Of a stretch of 64,000 nt of DNA, positions 9,124-16,218 are shown in pieces. Origin of the DNA: Cellulophaga lytica DSM 7489 (lineage in GTDB: Bacteria > Bacteroidota > Bacteroidia > Flavobacteriales > Flavobacteriaceae); contig NC_015167.1 of the NCBI RefSeq assembly GCF_000190595.1, forward strand, positions 2,531,501 to 2,595,500, written 5' to 3'. The notes beneath the pieces were generated by a model. It did no database searches, was not told the origin of the DNA, and worked only from the letters and a program-made list of their open reading frames with translations. The translations under genes and the position numbers were made by a program. How positions within the stretch are numbered: position 1 is the stretch's first letter; every line of letters starts with the position of its first letter.

Positions 9124-9131
9124 CAAATGTA
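9124..9131 (-). promoter_or_regulatory. Possible -7 element directly before the 126-residue ORF
   Basis: Minus-strand TACATTTG matches TAnnTTTG and ends four bases before the ATG at 9119. Transcription starting 5-8 bases after it would give a leaderless mRNA. No good -33 TTG was found, so the call is tentative. Confidence 0.35.
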
Positions 9132-9171
9132 CTTTAATCTATAAATAAGTAAATGTTAATTTATATTAAAG

Positions 9172-10632
9172 TTACTTATTAAGGCAGCTTTTTACATTGT
9201 CTATAGCTTCTTGCTTGTCTGCAAGTACTACTAATATATCTTTATCTTCAATAACTGTAGACCCGTTTGGTGTAACGTATTTATTATCTCTACGTATCAT
9301 TGCTATAATTGCGTGTTTAGGAAAACCTAAGTCTACAATTTTTTTATTTACAGCGTAGCAATTAGCGGTAACAGGAATTTCTTTTATTAATGCCTTTGGG
9401 TTATCTTCCATAAGAAGGTCTGTAGCACTTAACTTTTTTTCCTCGTTAGGTAAGGCTACATTTAACCATTTTGCCATTACAGATAACGTTGTACCTTGTA
9501 TTATTACAGATGATACTGATATAAAAAACACAATATTAAACATCATATCTGCTTTATCTATACCTGCTAATAGTGGGTATGTAGCAAAAACAATAGGTAC
9601 TGCACCACGTAAACCTACCCATGAGATGTAAAAACGACGTCTAAATTTCATTTTAAAAAATAGTAGACTTAAAAATACACTTACAGGGCGTGCTACTATA
9701 ATTAAGAATAGAGATATTAATATTCCAAGGCCAAAAACCGGAATAATTTTAGAAGGAAAAACAAGTAAGCCAAGTGTTAAGAATAATACAATTTGCATTA
9801 ACCAAGCTAAACCATCATACATTTTTAAAATGGTTTTTTTGTGAATTAGATCTTGGTTACCTAAGTAAACTGCACAAATATAAATAGCCAAAAAGCCATT
9901 ACCACCAACAAAGTCTGTAGCAGAAAATGTAATAAACATTAATGCAATTACAAGTACAGGGTACAAACCTTCAAAATCTAGTTTAATTTTATTTATAATG
10001 TATTTACTTAATTTACCAAACCCAAAACCAGCAATAGCACCCAAAGCCATTTGCTGTATAAACATTGGTATTATAGAAAATATACTTTGATCCTGATTTA
10101 TAACAAGAGTTAAAAAGGCAAGTGTTAGTACATATGCCATAGGATCATTACTACCACTCTCTAACTCTAGAGTTGGTCTTAAATTGTTTTTTAGTGCTAA
10201 GTTTTTAGATCTAAGAATAGAGAATACAGCTGCTGCATCTGTAGAAGATACAATAGAGCCAAGTAACATACTTTCATAAATTGTAAAATCTGTAATGTAA
10301 AATACAAAAGTACCTATAGTAACTGCGGTTAAAAGCACACCAATTGTAGATAGTACTATACCTTCTTTTAATATGGGTTTTACCGTGTTCCAGTTGGTAT
10401 CTAATCCACCAGAAAAAAGAATAAAATTTAATGAGACTACACCTATAAATTGAGCAAGTTTTGGATCATCAAACTTAATACCCACAATACCATCAGACCC
10501 AGCAAGCATACCAATTACCAAGAATAATAATAAAGTTGGCACTCCAAATTTATAAGAAGTTTTGCCTACTATTATGCTTATAAAAAGCAATATAGAGCCA
10601 ACTAATAATATATTTTCTATGGTTAAGTTCAT
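9172..10632 (-). CDS. nhaP2: Potassium/proton antiporter, NhaP2/CvrA-type (CPA1)
   Basis: This inner-membrane antiporter exchanges K+ (or Na+) for H+ and helps control pH and cell volume. The 486-residue sequence has about twelve transmembrane helices. It carries CPA1 landmarks: FVIGMLAGSDG-type helix early, SSTDAAAVFSIL (about 130-141) and ELESGSNDPMAYVL (about 156-169), the latter containing the Asn-Asp pair of the ion site. A C-terminal cytosolic TrkA_C (RCK-C) domain occupies about 400-486 and may sense nucleotides. E. coli CvrA is longer because of an extra C-terminal domain that is absent here. A TATTTTTG promoter element lies about 23 bases upstream. Confidence 0.88.
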   Translation of the reverse strand: MNLTIENILLVGSILLFISIIVGKTSYKFGVPTLLLFLVIGMLAGSDGIVGIKFDDPKLAQFIGVVSLNFILFSGGLDTNWNTVKPILKEGIVLSTIGVLLTAVTIGTFVFYITDFTIYESMLLGSIVSSTDAAAVFSILRSKNLALKNNLRPTLELESGSNDPMAYVLTLAFLTLVINQDQSIFSIIPMFIQQMALGAIAGFGFGKLSKYIINKIKLDFEGLYPVLVIALMFITFSATDFVGGNGFLAIYICAVYLGNQDLIHKKTILKMYDGLAWLMQIVLFLTLGLLVFPSKIIPVFGLGILISLFLIIVARPVSVFLSLLFFKMKFRRRFYISWVGLRGAVPIVFATYPLLAGIDKADMMFNIVFFISVSSVIIQGTTLSVMAKWLNVALPNEEKKLSATDLLMEDNPKALIKEIPVTANCYAVNKKIVDLGFPKHAIIAMIRRDNKYVTPNGSTVIEDKDILVVLADKQEAIDNVKSCLNK

Positions 10633-10654
10633 TCAGTTTATTTTTGCTTAGCAA

Positions 10655-10662
10655 CAAAAATA
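10655..10662 (-). promoter_or_regulatory. Promoter -7 element of the antiporter gene
   Basis: Minus-strand TATTTTTG matches TAnnTTTG and lies 22 bases before the antiporter ATG at 10632. A -33 TTG is not obvious. Confidence 0.45.
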
Positions 10663-10703
10663 GTAGATATAAACTTATAAAATCGTGAAAATTTGTTAAT
10701 CTA

Positions 10704-11183
10704 TTACTTCATTAGTTTCCACCATTTTTTTTTCTTTGTAGATAAGTCTACTCTTGCGTCTAAAAAATCAAAATATTTTTTGTCTTCTTGCATAAAAAGA
10801 GGTTTTCCTTTAATGGTGTAAGCTCTATTTAGTTCACATTCTGCCCTATGTTTATTACCAATTTCTAGTTGGCATTGTCCCAGTCTTAAATGTATAAAAG
10901 GATTACCAATAGCATCTGGACATTGCATAGCGCTAGATAAATTTTTAACACCTGCTTCAAAATCCTTATTTATAAAATTAATGTCTCCAATAGATGCTAA
11001 TAACCAAGTGCTAGTTTCCCATTTTGTTTTAGGTTCGGGAATTAGGTCATATGCAGACCAATATTTTTGTAACGCACTAGTATATTCTTCCTTTTCAGTT
11101 AATAAATCTGCAGCTTTAGATAATTGCAAAATTTGCATGTAAATATGGTCTTCCAATTCTTTCATTTGGACTTTTTGACGCAT
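10704..11183 (-). CDS. TPR-like cytoplasmic protein
   Basis: The 159-residue protein lacks a signal peptide and is mostly helical. It shows tetratricopeptide-like helix pairs: AADLLTEKEEYTSALQKYWSAYDLIPEP, then WLLASIGDINFINKDFEAGVKNLSSAM, then HLRLGQCQLEIGNKHRAECELNRAY. Such proteins usually act as protein-binding scaffolds. The C-terminus is basic with Trp (KKKKWWKLMK). An alternative start at Met7 (11165) is equally plausible. It is followed by the antiporter gene but no functional link is evident. Confidence 0.72.
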   Translation of the reverse strand: MRQKVQMKELEDHIYMQILQLSKAADLLTEKEEYTSALQKYWSAYDLIPEPKTKWETSTWLLASIGDINFINKDFEAGVKNLSSAMQCPDAIGNPFIHLRLGQCQLEIGNKHRAECELNRAYTIKGKPLFMQEDKKYFDFLDARVDLSTKKKKWWKLMK

Positions 11184-11285
11184 AAATTACAGCCTTTTTT
11201 AATGATATAAGTGGTTTATTTTAAAAGCATTGATAACTTAATGTTTAGTTAACTTTTTACAGTTTTAAGGTTAATTCTTTGTAAT

Positions 11286-11762
11286 TTATTTTAAGCTATT
11301 AATTATTTTTTTAAAGTGTGGGTAATAGATGCGCCCCCACATAGGATTTTTTTGAAATTGATACACTTCATTAGTATCTGGATTAAAAATTACGGGTACC
11401 GTAAAACCAGCCCATTTTTTGCCAGATTTTAATTTTGTACAATATTCTTTGGCTTTTTCGTCTATATTATTAGAAATTAAAATAGCTATTACTCCAATAC
11501 CAGATTGTAAACCACGAGGCCAACCCGTATAATTTTCTTTAGTGAAATTAAAAGATGCAGTAATATGTTGGTTAATGAGTTCTGGAGTTATTTTCTCATC
11601 TTTAAAATCTGTAGCAACAATAAATGTATTTAGTTGAGTTGCCATCCAAGCTAATTTAAACTTCTTTTCATAACCAATTACACTGGGTTTATTTACAATG
11701 TTATTATCAGAATGATAAATACCTTGAGCTATTAACTTTTGTTTAATTGTATTTGTTGTCAT
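11286..11762 (-). CDS. Conserved-looking protein of unknown function
   Basis: The 158-residue product is soluble, without signal peptide or membrane helices. It contains several Trp and Gly motifs (ENYTGWPRGLQSGIGVIAIL, GKKWAGFTVPVIFNPD, FQKNPMWGRIYYPHF). Codon use and AT-rich flanks match the neighbours, and the frame is clean, so it is likely expressed. I do not recognise a family. It sits in a run of small minus-strand genes between the SMR exporter and the TPR-like gene. Confidence 0.65.
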   Translation of the reverse strand: MTTNTIKQKLIAQGIYHSDNNIVNKPSVIGYEKKFKLAWMATQLNTFIVATDFKDEKITPELINQHITASFNFTKENYTGWPRGLQSGIGVIAILISNNIDEKAKEYCTKLKSGKKWAGFTVPVIFNPDTNEVYQFQKNPMWGRIYYPHFKKIINSLK

Positions 11763-11860
11763 TGTAATGGGTTTAGTTATTTATATAATCATCAAAAATA
11801 ACAGAATTATACAATTACAAATTAGCTGTTTACCGTGAAATTGCTATTTTTTAGTTTTAA

Positions 11861-12187
11861 CTAATGAGAAACTGCTTTTAAGCCAATAATAGAACCAATA
11901 AGTGTGGTTATAAAGAAAACTCTCCAAAAATTGCTTGGATCTTTAAATACTAAAATGCCAACAAGTACAGTGCCTACCGCACCAACACCTGTCCATACCG
12001 CGTAACCAGTGCCAACTGGTATGGTTTGTATAGCTTTAATTAATAATAAAAAGCTAATAGTTGCGCAAACAAGAAAACCTCCATACCATAAGTATATGTC
12101 TATTCCTGTAGCTTCTTTTGCTTTACCAAGGCAATAGGCAAAAGCAACCTCAAAAAGTCCTGCAATTATTAAAATTATCCAGTTCAT
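11861..12187 (-). CDS. gdx: SMR-family exporter, Gdx/SugE-like (guanidinium exporter)
   Basis: The 108-residue protein has four transmembrane helices and the essential Glu13 in helix 1 (GLFEVAF). The helix 3 motif GTGYAVWTGVGAVGT matches the Gdx (formerly SugE) subtype, which exports guanidinium in exchange for protons, better than the EmrE/Qac drug-export subtype. Such proteins work as antiparallel dimers in the inner membrane. No guanidine riboswitch is visible upstream, so regulation must be different. Substrate assignment is by subtype resemblance only. Confidence 0.85.
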   Translation of the reverse strand: MNWIILIIAGLFEVAFAYCLGKAKEATGIDIYLWYGGFLVCATISFLLLIKAIQTIPVGTGYAVWTGVGAVGTVLVGILVFKDPSNFWRVFFITTLIGSIIGLKAVSH

Positions 12188-12298
12188 TGTTTTATTTCTC
12201 TAAAAATGCTGGTTCTAGTGTATAAACTTTGTTATGTATTGCATCTATCTCCACTTAAAGTGAATGGGTTAGATATAAAAGAAAACAAAATATGATTA

Positions 12299-12703
12299 TT
12301 ACTTTAATATAGTAACCGGCTTTTTGTTCTCATCAATTGCAACAAAAGTAAACTCGCCAGATACAGCTTTTTCTCTGTAGCTAGAGTACATTTCTTCAAT
12401 ATAAATATCTACTCTAACTTTTAAACTGGTGTTACCAACGTGCGTTACGTAGCCCGACAATTCTGCAATTGTACCTGCAGGTATTGGCATTTTAAAATCT
12501 ATTTTATCACTGCTAACAGTAACCATTTGTTGTCTGCTAAATCTTGTTGCGCAAATAAATGCAGTTTCATCCATAAGTTGCATTGCAGTACCTCCAAAAA
12601 GAGTATCGTAATGGTTAGTAGTATTAGGAAAAACGGCTTTAAAAATTGTAGTTACAGATTTTTCAATTCTTTCGTCTAAAGTCATACGTGTAGATTTGTT
12701 CAT
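12299..12703 (-). CDS. Acyl-CoA thioesterase (hotdog fold)
   Basis: The 134-residue protein matches small hotdog-fold acyl-CoA thioesterases of the YciA/ACOT type. Evidence includes HYDTLFGGTAMQLMDETAFI (31-50), which carries the FGG turn and the central hotdog helix, then VTVSSDKIDFKMPIPAGTIAELSGYV and the strand pattern VGNTSLKVRVDIYIEE. These enzymes hydrolyse acyl-CoA to free acid and CoA in the cytoplasm. The chain-length preference cannot be inferred. It is separated from the SMR exporter by 111 bases, and no operon is evident. Confidence 0.88.
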   Translation of the reverse strand: MNKSTRMTLDERIEKSVTTIFKAVFPNTTNHYDTLFGGTAMQLMDETAFICATRFSRQQMVTVSSDKIDFKMPIPAGTIAELSGYVTHVGNTSLKVRVDIYIEEMYSSYREKAVSGEFTFVAIDENKKPVTILK

Positions 12704-12762
12704 AGTTAAATTACATCCTTTTTTGAGGAAAAAAAAGACGTTGTAAAAATACTATATAAAGT

Positions 12763-13383
12763 TTAATCTAAAGTAAAAACTGCAGTTATTAAAAATATAT
12801 CTTCTTGTGGTACTAAGTCCTTTATACGGTTGGCAAAGTATGGGGATACTACGTTTTCTCTATGTAAATTCCAAAGTTCTGTTTTGCTGCCACATTTTGG
12901 TTCTAATTCTCTGTTGTTATTATAACTTATACATAACTCTATTAATAATTTAAAAAATAAATTTATAGTTGGTGTTAGTTGTATAAAGTTGCCTTCTACA
13001 TCTGTAATGTAAGTGGGAGTGTGCTCTTTTGTGTTGTCTGCCCATATTTTTTTTGCAGAAGCGTTAAATGAGTGTGCTATTACAACTTTTCCGTTTTTCC
13101 AAGGATTATGTTTTTTAGTCATAGCAGGTCCTTTTCCAAAAATATGAAGTTTTGGCTGTAAACTAGAAAAAGTATTTACATGTAAGTGTGGTAAAATTAA
13201 AAGTGTAATATAATTACTGTATAAGTAACTAAGTTCTGCAGAAAGTACTTGTTCTTTTACGTGTGTTATTGGTCTAGAGTTTTCTCGGTTTAAAAAGTCA
13301 TTTTTACTCCCAAATTTAGTGGTGCGTAATATGCTCTGAAAATCTTTTAAGGTGCTAGAAAATTCTTCAAGACTATTTTTCAT
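12763..13383 (-). CDS. Protein of unknown function
   Basis: The 206-residue product has no signal peptide or clear membrane segment. It contains conserved-looking patches: LILPHLHVNTFSSLQPKLHIFGKGPAMTKKHNPWKNGKV, with several His residues, and FANRIKDLVPQEDIFLITAVFTLD at the end. His- and Trp-containing loops could bind metal or ligand, but no family is recognised. It is the first gene of a minus-strand series running down to the antiporter. A 364-base non-coding region lies upstream. Confidence 0.65.
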   Translation of the reverse strand: MKNSLEEFSSTLKDFQSILRTTKFGSKNDFLNRENSRPITHVKEQVLSAELSYLYSNYITLLILPHLHVNTFSSLQPKLHIFGKGPAMTKKHNPWKNGKVVIAHSFNASAKKIWADNTKEHTPTYITDVEGNFIQLTPTINLFFKLLIELCISYNNNRELEPKCGSKTELWNLHRENVVSPYFANRIKDLVPQEDIFLITAVFTLD

Positions 13384-13747
13384 ACTTCATTAGTAATATC
13401 ATTACAGCTAATGTAGTTGTTTTTAATGGCTAATTTTTATTGATTTTGTAATCGTTTGCAACCAGTTTATATTTGTTTTTATGTGTAAAACTGACAGAGT
13501 TGCTGCTTTTGTATTTTTAGATTGATATTTTTTTTAATCTTAATTAATTTGCTAGATGCCTACTTACAAAGGGCTATAGTTGTTTTTTTTCTTTTTTTAG
13601 GTTGATAAAAATTGGGTTTATGCCGTTTTGTGTCAGGTTTTTAGTCTTTTGGCTTGGTTTTGGCAGAATTATTAGTCTAAGTTTAAAATAAAATATTGGC
13701 TGTATAAGAATTATGCAAAGAATATTTTAAAAATTGAAAAATACGAT
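13384..13747. other. Non-coding region between divergent genes
   Basis: This 364-base stretch separates the minus-strand unknown gene from the plus-strand SlyD-like gene. It is very T-rich on the plus strand and has no long open frame in either direction. The only signal I can name is a promoter-like TTTG-N19-TATATTTG at 13445-13475. No hairpin with a T run and no tRNA-like fold was seen. A small RNA or long leader is possible but unsupported. Confidence 0.5.
13445..13475 (+). promoter_or_regulatory. Promoter-like site, 270 bases upstream of the SlyD-like gene
   Basis: TTTG at 13445-13448 and TATATTTG at 13468-13475 are separated by 19 bases, an ideal Bacteroidota promoter. The next plus-strand gene starts at 13748, so the transcript would have a leader of about 265 bases, or the site drives a small RNA. 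Confidence 0.4.
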
Positions 13748-14176
13748 ATGAGTATAGTTAAGGAAAACAACACGGTAAAAGTTAATTACACAGGGAAGTT
13801 GGCAGACGGACAAGTTTTTGATACTTCTGAAGGTAGAGAGCCGTTAGAGTTTACTTTAGGACAAGGGCAGTTAATACCTGGTTTTGAAAAAGGTGTTTTA
13901 GATATGAAGCTAAATGAAAAAAAGACCATTACTATTGCTAAAGAAGAAGCATATGGTGAGGTTAATGAGGCTTTAATACAGGAGGTTAAAAAATCTGAGC
14001 TTCCACAAGATATGGAGCCTAAAGTTGGTATGGGATTAGTTTCTAAAGCTCCAGATGGTAGAGAAATGAACCTAATGGTAGTAGAAGTTAAAGACGAGTC
14101 TATTGTTATAGATGGTAACCACCCTTTAGCAGGTAAAGATCTTATTTTTGATTTAGAAGTTTTAGAAATTAAATAA
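13748..14176 (+). CDS. FKBP-type peptidyl-prolyl isomerase, SlyD-like
   Basis: The 142-residue protein has the split FKBP domain of SlyD. The first FKBP part contains VNYTGKLADGQVFDTSEGREPLEFTLGQGQLIPGFEKGVLDMKLNE (segments at about 13-57). An inserted IF-type chaperone domain spans about 66-120, followed by the closing strand HPLAGKDLIFDLEVLEI. It catalyses prolyl cis-trans isomerisation and aids folding in the cytoplasm. The His/Cys-rich metal tail of E. coli SlyD is absent, as is usual for short homologues, so a nickel role is unlikely. It appears monocistronic with its own terminator. Confidence 0.92.
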   Translation: MSIVKENNTVKVNYTGKLADGQVFDTSEGREPLEFTLGQGQLIPGFEKGVLDMKLNEKKTITIAKEEAYGEVNEALIQEVKKSELPQDMEPKVGMGLVSKAPDGREMNLMVVEVKDESIVIDGNHPLAGKDLIFDLEVLEIK

Positions 14177-14197
14177 GCTTGCTTTTTAAAATAATAT

Positions 14198-14230
14198 AAC
14201 CCGGTAAACTTAGTTAAAGTTTATCGGGTT
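14198..14230. terminator. Terminator after the SlyD-like gene
   Basis: AACCCGGTAAACTT pairs with AAGTTTATCGGGTT across 14 bp with one G-T wobble and a 5-base loop, followed by a T run on the plus strand. The minus-strand gene ending at 14255 may share it. Confidence 0.85.
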
Positions 14231-14254
14231 TTTTTGTGCTGAATATATTTTAAT

Positions 14255-14440
14255 TTACTCTTTATAGTCTGTAGAAGTCTTCATTTTTTTATAGCCAGTA
14301 TAGGTAAGTAATACACCGTTAGCAATACAAATAATACCAAGAATTTTTTGTTGTAAAGTAAGTAAAGCAATACCGCCTATTACGCCACAAATACCAAATG
14401 TTGCTAGTTGTTTGCCTTTATGATGCTGTTTGTTATCCAT
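14255..14440 (-). CDS. Small two-helix membrane protein of unknown function
   Basis: The 61-residue product has two predicted membrane helices (about 13-29 and 32-48) between a His/Lys-rich N-terminus (DNKQHHKGKQ) and a Lys-rich C-terminus. It starts 15 bases after the stop codon of the CDF transporter on the same strand, so the two are probably co-transcribed. The His-containing N-terminus next to a metal transporter is suggestive, but a metal role is only inference. I do not recognise the family. Confidence 0.6.
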   Translation of the reverse strand: MDNKQHHKGKQLATFGICGVIGGIALLTLQQKILGIICIANGVLLTYTGYKKMKTSTDYKE

Positions 14441-14455
14441 TTTTATGTTTTTATG

Positions 14456-15331
14456 CTACTCGTAAGTATCTGGCTCTATATGTATTAAAACATATTCTAG
14501 ATTGGGGATTTCTGCCATAAGATAATCTTTTAATTTATGAGATATATCATGGCCTTCTTTTACTGTAATTTTTCCATCTACAATGGCGTGTAAATCTATA
14601 TGAAATTTCATTCCGGCTTTACGAATAAAACATTTTTCGGTATCTAAAACGCCATCAACTTGTACAGATTTTTTTCTAACTTCATCAATTAAATCATCAT
14701 ATAATTGTTCATCCATTACCTCACCAAGTGCAGGTCTTAAAATTAAATAACTGTTGTATAATATAAAACCAGAGGCAAGTAAAGCAGCCCAATCATCTGC
14801 AGTTTCATAGCCTTTGCCGCAAATAACAGCAATAGAAATACCTATAAATGCCATTACAGATGTTATTGCGTCACTCCTATGGTGCCAAGCATCTGCTTTT
14901 AAAGATGTACTGTGTATTTGTTTACTCTTTTTTAAAACTATACGATATAAAATTTCTTTCCAAATTATAATTATGCCTAAAACTATTAGTGTCCAAGATT
15001 TAGGGGTTTTATGTGGTGTTTGTATGTTTTGTATGCTCTCATAAGCAATAATAGTTGCAGATGTTACCAAAAAAGCAACAACTAAAAAGGTTATTAGAGG
15101 TTCTATTTTACCGTGTCCGTATGGGTGGTTTTTGTCTGCAGGGCGTTTTGCATATTTAAATCCAACAAGCACTAACAAAGAAGAAAAAACATCTGTGGTA
15201 GATTCTATTGCATCTGCAATAAGGGCATAAGAATTACCAAAAAAACCAGCAAGTCCTTTAATAATAGCAAGGCAAAGGTTGCCTATTATACTAAAATAGG
15301 TTGTTTTAATGGCGGTGTCTTCAACATTCAT
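14456..15331 (-). CDS. Cation diffusion facilitator (CDF) metal transporter
   Basis: CDF proteins export divalent metals (Zn, Fe, Mn, Cd or Co) from the cytoplasm in exchange for protons. The 291-residue protein has six transmembrane helices and the family HPYGHGK motif (69-75). Helix 2 carries ADAIESTTD (39-47) and helix 5 carries WHHRSDA (149-155), giving candidate site residues Asp40, Glu43, Asp47, His150 and Asp154. A C-terminal cytosolic ferredoxin-like domain (about 205-291) follows, with HIDLHAIVDG and VLIHIEPD segments that usually bind regulatory metal. Glu43 at a position often held by His or Asp leaves the metal specificity open. The gene lies 28 bases downstream of ftsE. Confidence 0.9.
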   Translation of the reverse strand: MNVEDTAIKTTYFSIIGNLCLAIIKGLAGFFGNSYALIADAIESTTDVFSSLLVLVGFKYAKRPADKNHPYGHGKIEPLITFLVVAFLVTSATIIAYESIQNIQTPHKTPKSWTLIVLGIIIIWKEILYRIVLKKSKQIHSTSLKADAWHHRSDAITSVMAFIGISIAVICGKGYETADDWAALLASGFILYNSYLILRPALGEVMDEQLYDDLIDEVRKKSVQVDGVLDTEKCFIRKAGMKFHIDLHAIVDGKITVKEGHDISHKLKDYLMAEIPNLEYVLIHIEPDTYE

Positions 15332-15359
15332 AGTTGTAGGCCTTTGTAGGTTGGTTTTT

Positions 15360-16043
15360 TTAAACGGCGCGTTGTACTACTTCAAACACCTTATTATCAT
15401 CGCACTTTAGGGTTTTAGATGGGTATTTTAATATAAGCGCATAGTCATGGGTAGCCATTAAAATTGTGCGTCCGGCTTTGTTAATGTCTTGTAACACTTT
15501 CATTACCTCTACACTTGTTTGCGGATCTAAATTTCCTGTAGGCTCATCGGCTAAAATTAGTTCAGGGTCATTAAGTAAAGCACGTGCTATGGCAATACGT
15601 TGTTGCTCTCCACCAGAAAGCTCATGAGGAAATTTAAAACCTTTAGTTTTCATACCAACCTTGTCTAAAACCTCTTCAATTTTAGTATCCATTTTGGTGC
15701 GGTCTTTCCAACCAGTTGCTTTTAGCACAAAAAGTAAATTGTTATTTATAGTACGGTCTGGTAATAATTTAAAATCCTGAAAAACAATACCAAGTTTACG
15801 GCGTAAAAAAGGAATGTCTTTTTCTTGCATTGTTTTTAAATTTATATCTACAATATTGCCAGTACCTTCTTTTAAAGCCAAGTCGCCATAAAGTGTTTTC
15901 ATAAAACTACTTTTTCCGCTACCTGTTTTACCTATTAAGTATACAAACTCACCCTTTTTTATCTCTAAAGAGATGTTATTAAGTACAAGGTTGTCTTTTT
16001 GGTAAACAGAAACATCTTTAAGTTCTAAAATAGTGTCTTGCAT
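15360..16043 (-). CDS. ftsE: Cell division ATP-binding protein FtsE
   Basis: FtsE is the ATPase of the FtsEX complex, which activates septal peptidoglycan hydrolases during division. The 227-residue protein contains Walker A GKTGSGKSS (38-46), Q-loop VFQDFKLLPDRT (about 88-98), signature LSGGEQ (142-147), Walker B ILADEP with Glu167, and the His switch MATHDY. The LLPDRTINNN segment is typical of FtsE rather than of the related LolD or MacB ATPases. The FtsX permease gene is not next to it, so the partner must be encoded elsewhere. The CDF transporter gene follows closely on the same strand. Confidence 0.88.
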   Translation of the reverse strand: MQDTILELKDVSVYQKDNLVLNNISLEIKKGEFVYLIGKTGSGKSSFMKTLYGDLALKEGTGNIVDINLKTMQEKDIPFLRRKLGIVFQDFKLLPDRTINNNLLFVLKATGWKDRTKMDTKIEEVLDKVGMKTKGFKFPHELSGGEQQRIAIARALLNDPELILADEPTGNLDPQTSVEVMKVLQDINKAGRTILMATHDYALILKYPSKTLKCDDNKVFEVVQRAV

Positions 16044-16218
16044 AAATTTTTGAGGTAAATAAATTTACTGGTATTATTGTTGATATAAAAGTAATAAGTT
16101 TAAGGGTAAAAGTAATGTGCTTTGGTAAAAAATATTTTTCTTAGTTTTAATATACTTTTAGCCGTTTTAAACGTTATATAATTTAACAAAGGTATATCAC
16201 TATAAGACCTTAGTCTAT

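Noticed and set aside
9144-9180. Inverted repeat AATAAGTAA/TTACTTATT at the end of the antiporter gene
   Set aside because: The stem is purely AT-rich, overlaps the stop codon and lacks a T run in the right place, so it is too weak to call a terminator.
12188-12298. Guanidine riboswitch before the SMR exporter
   Set aside because: No paired hairpins with ACGR-type loops or other conserved guanidine-riboswitch features are visible; only a weak CACTT/AAGTG palindrome is present.
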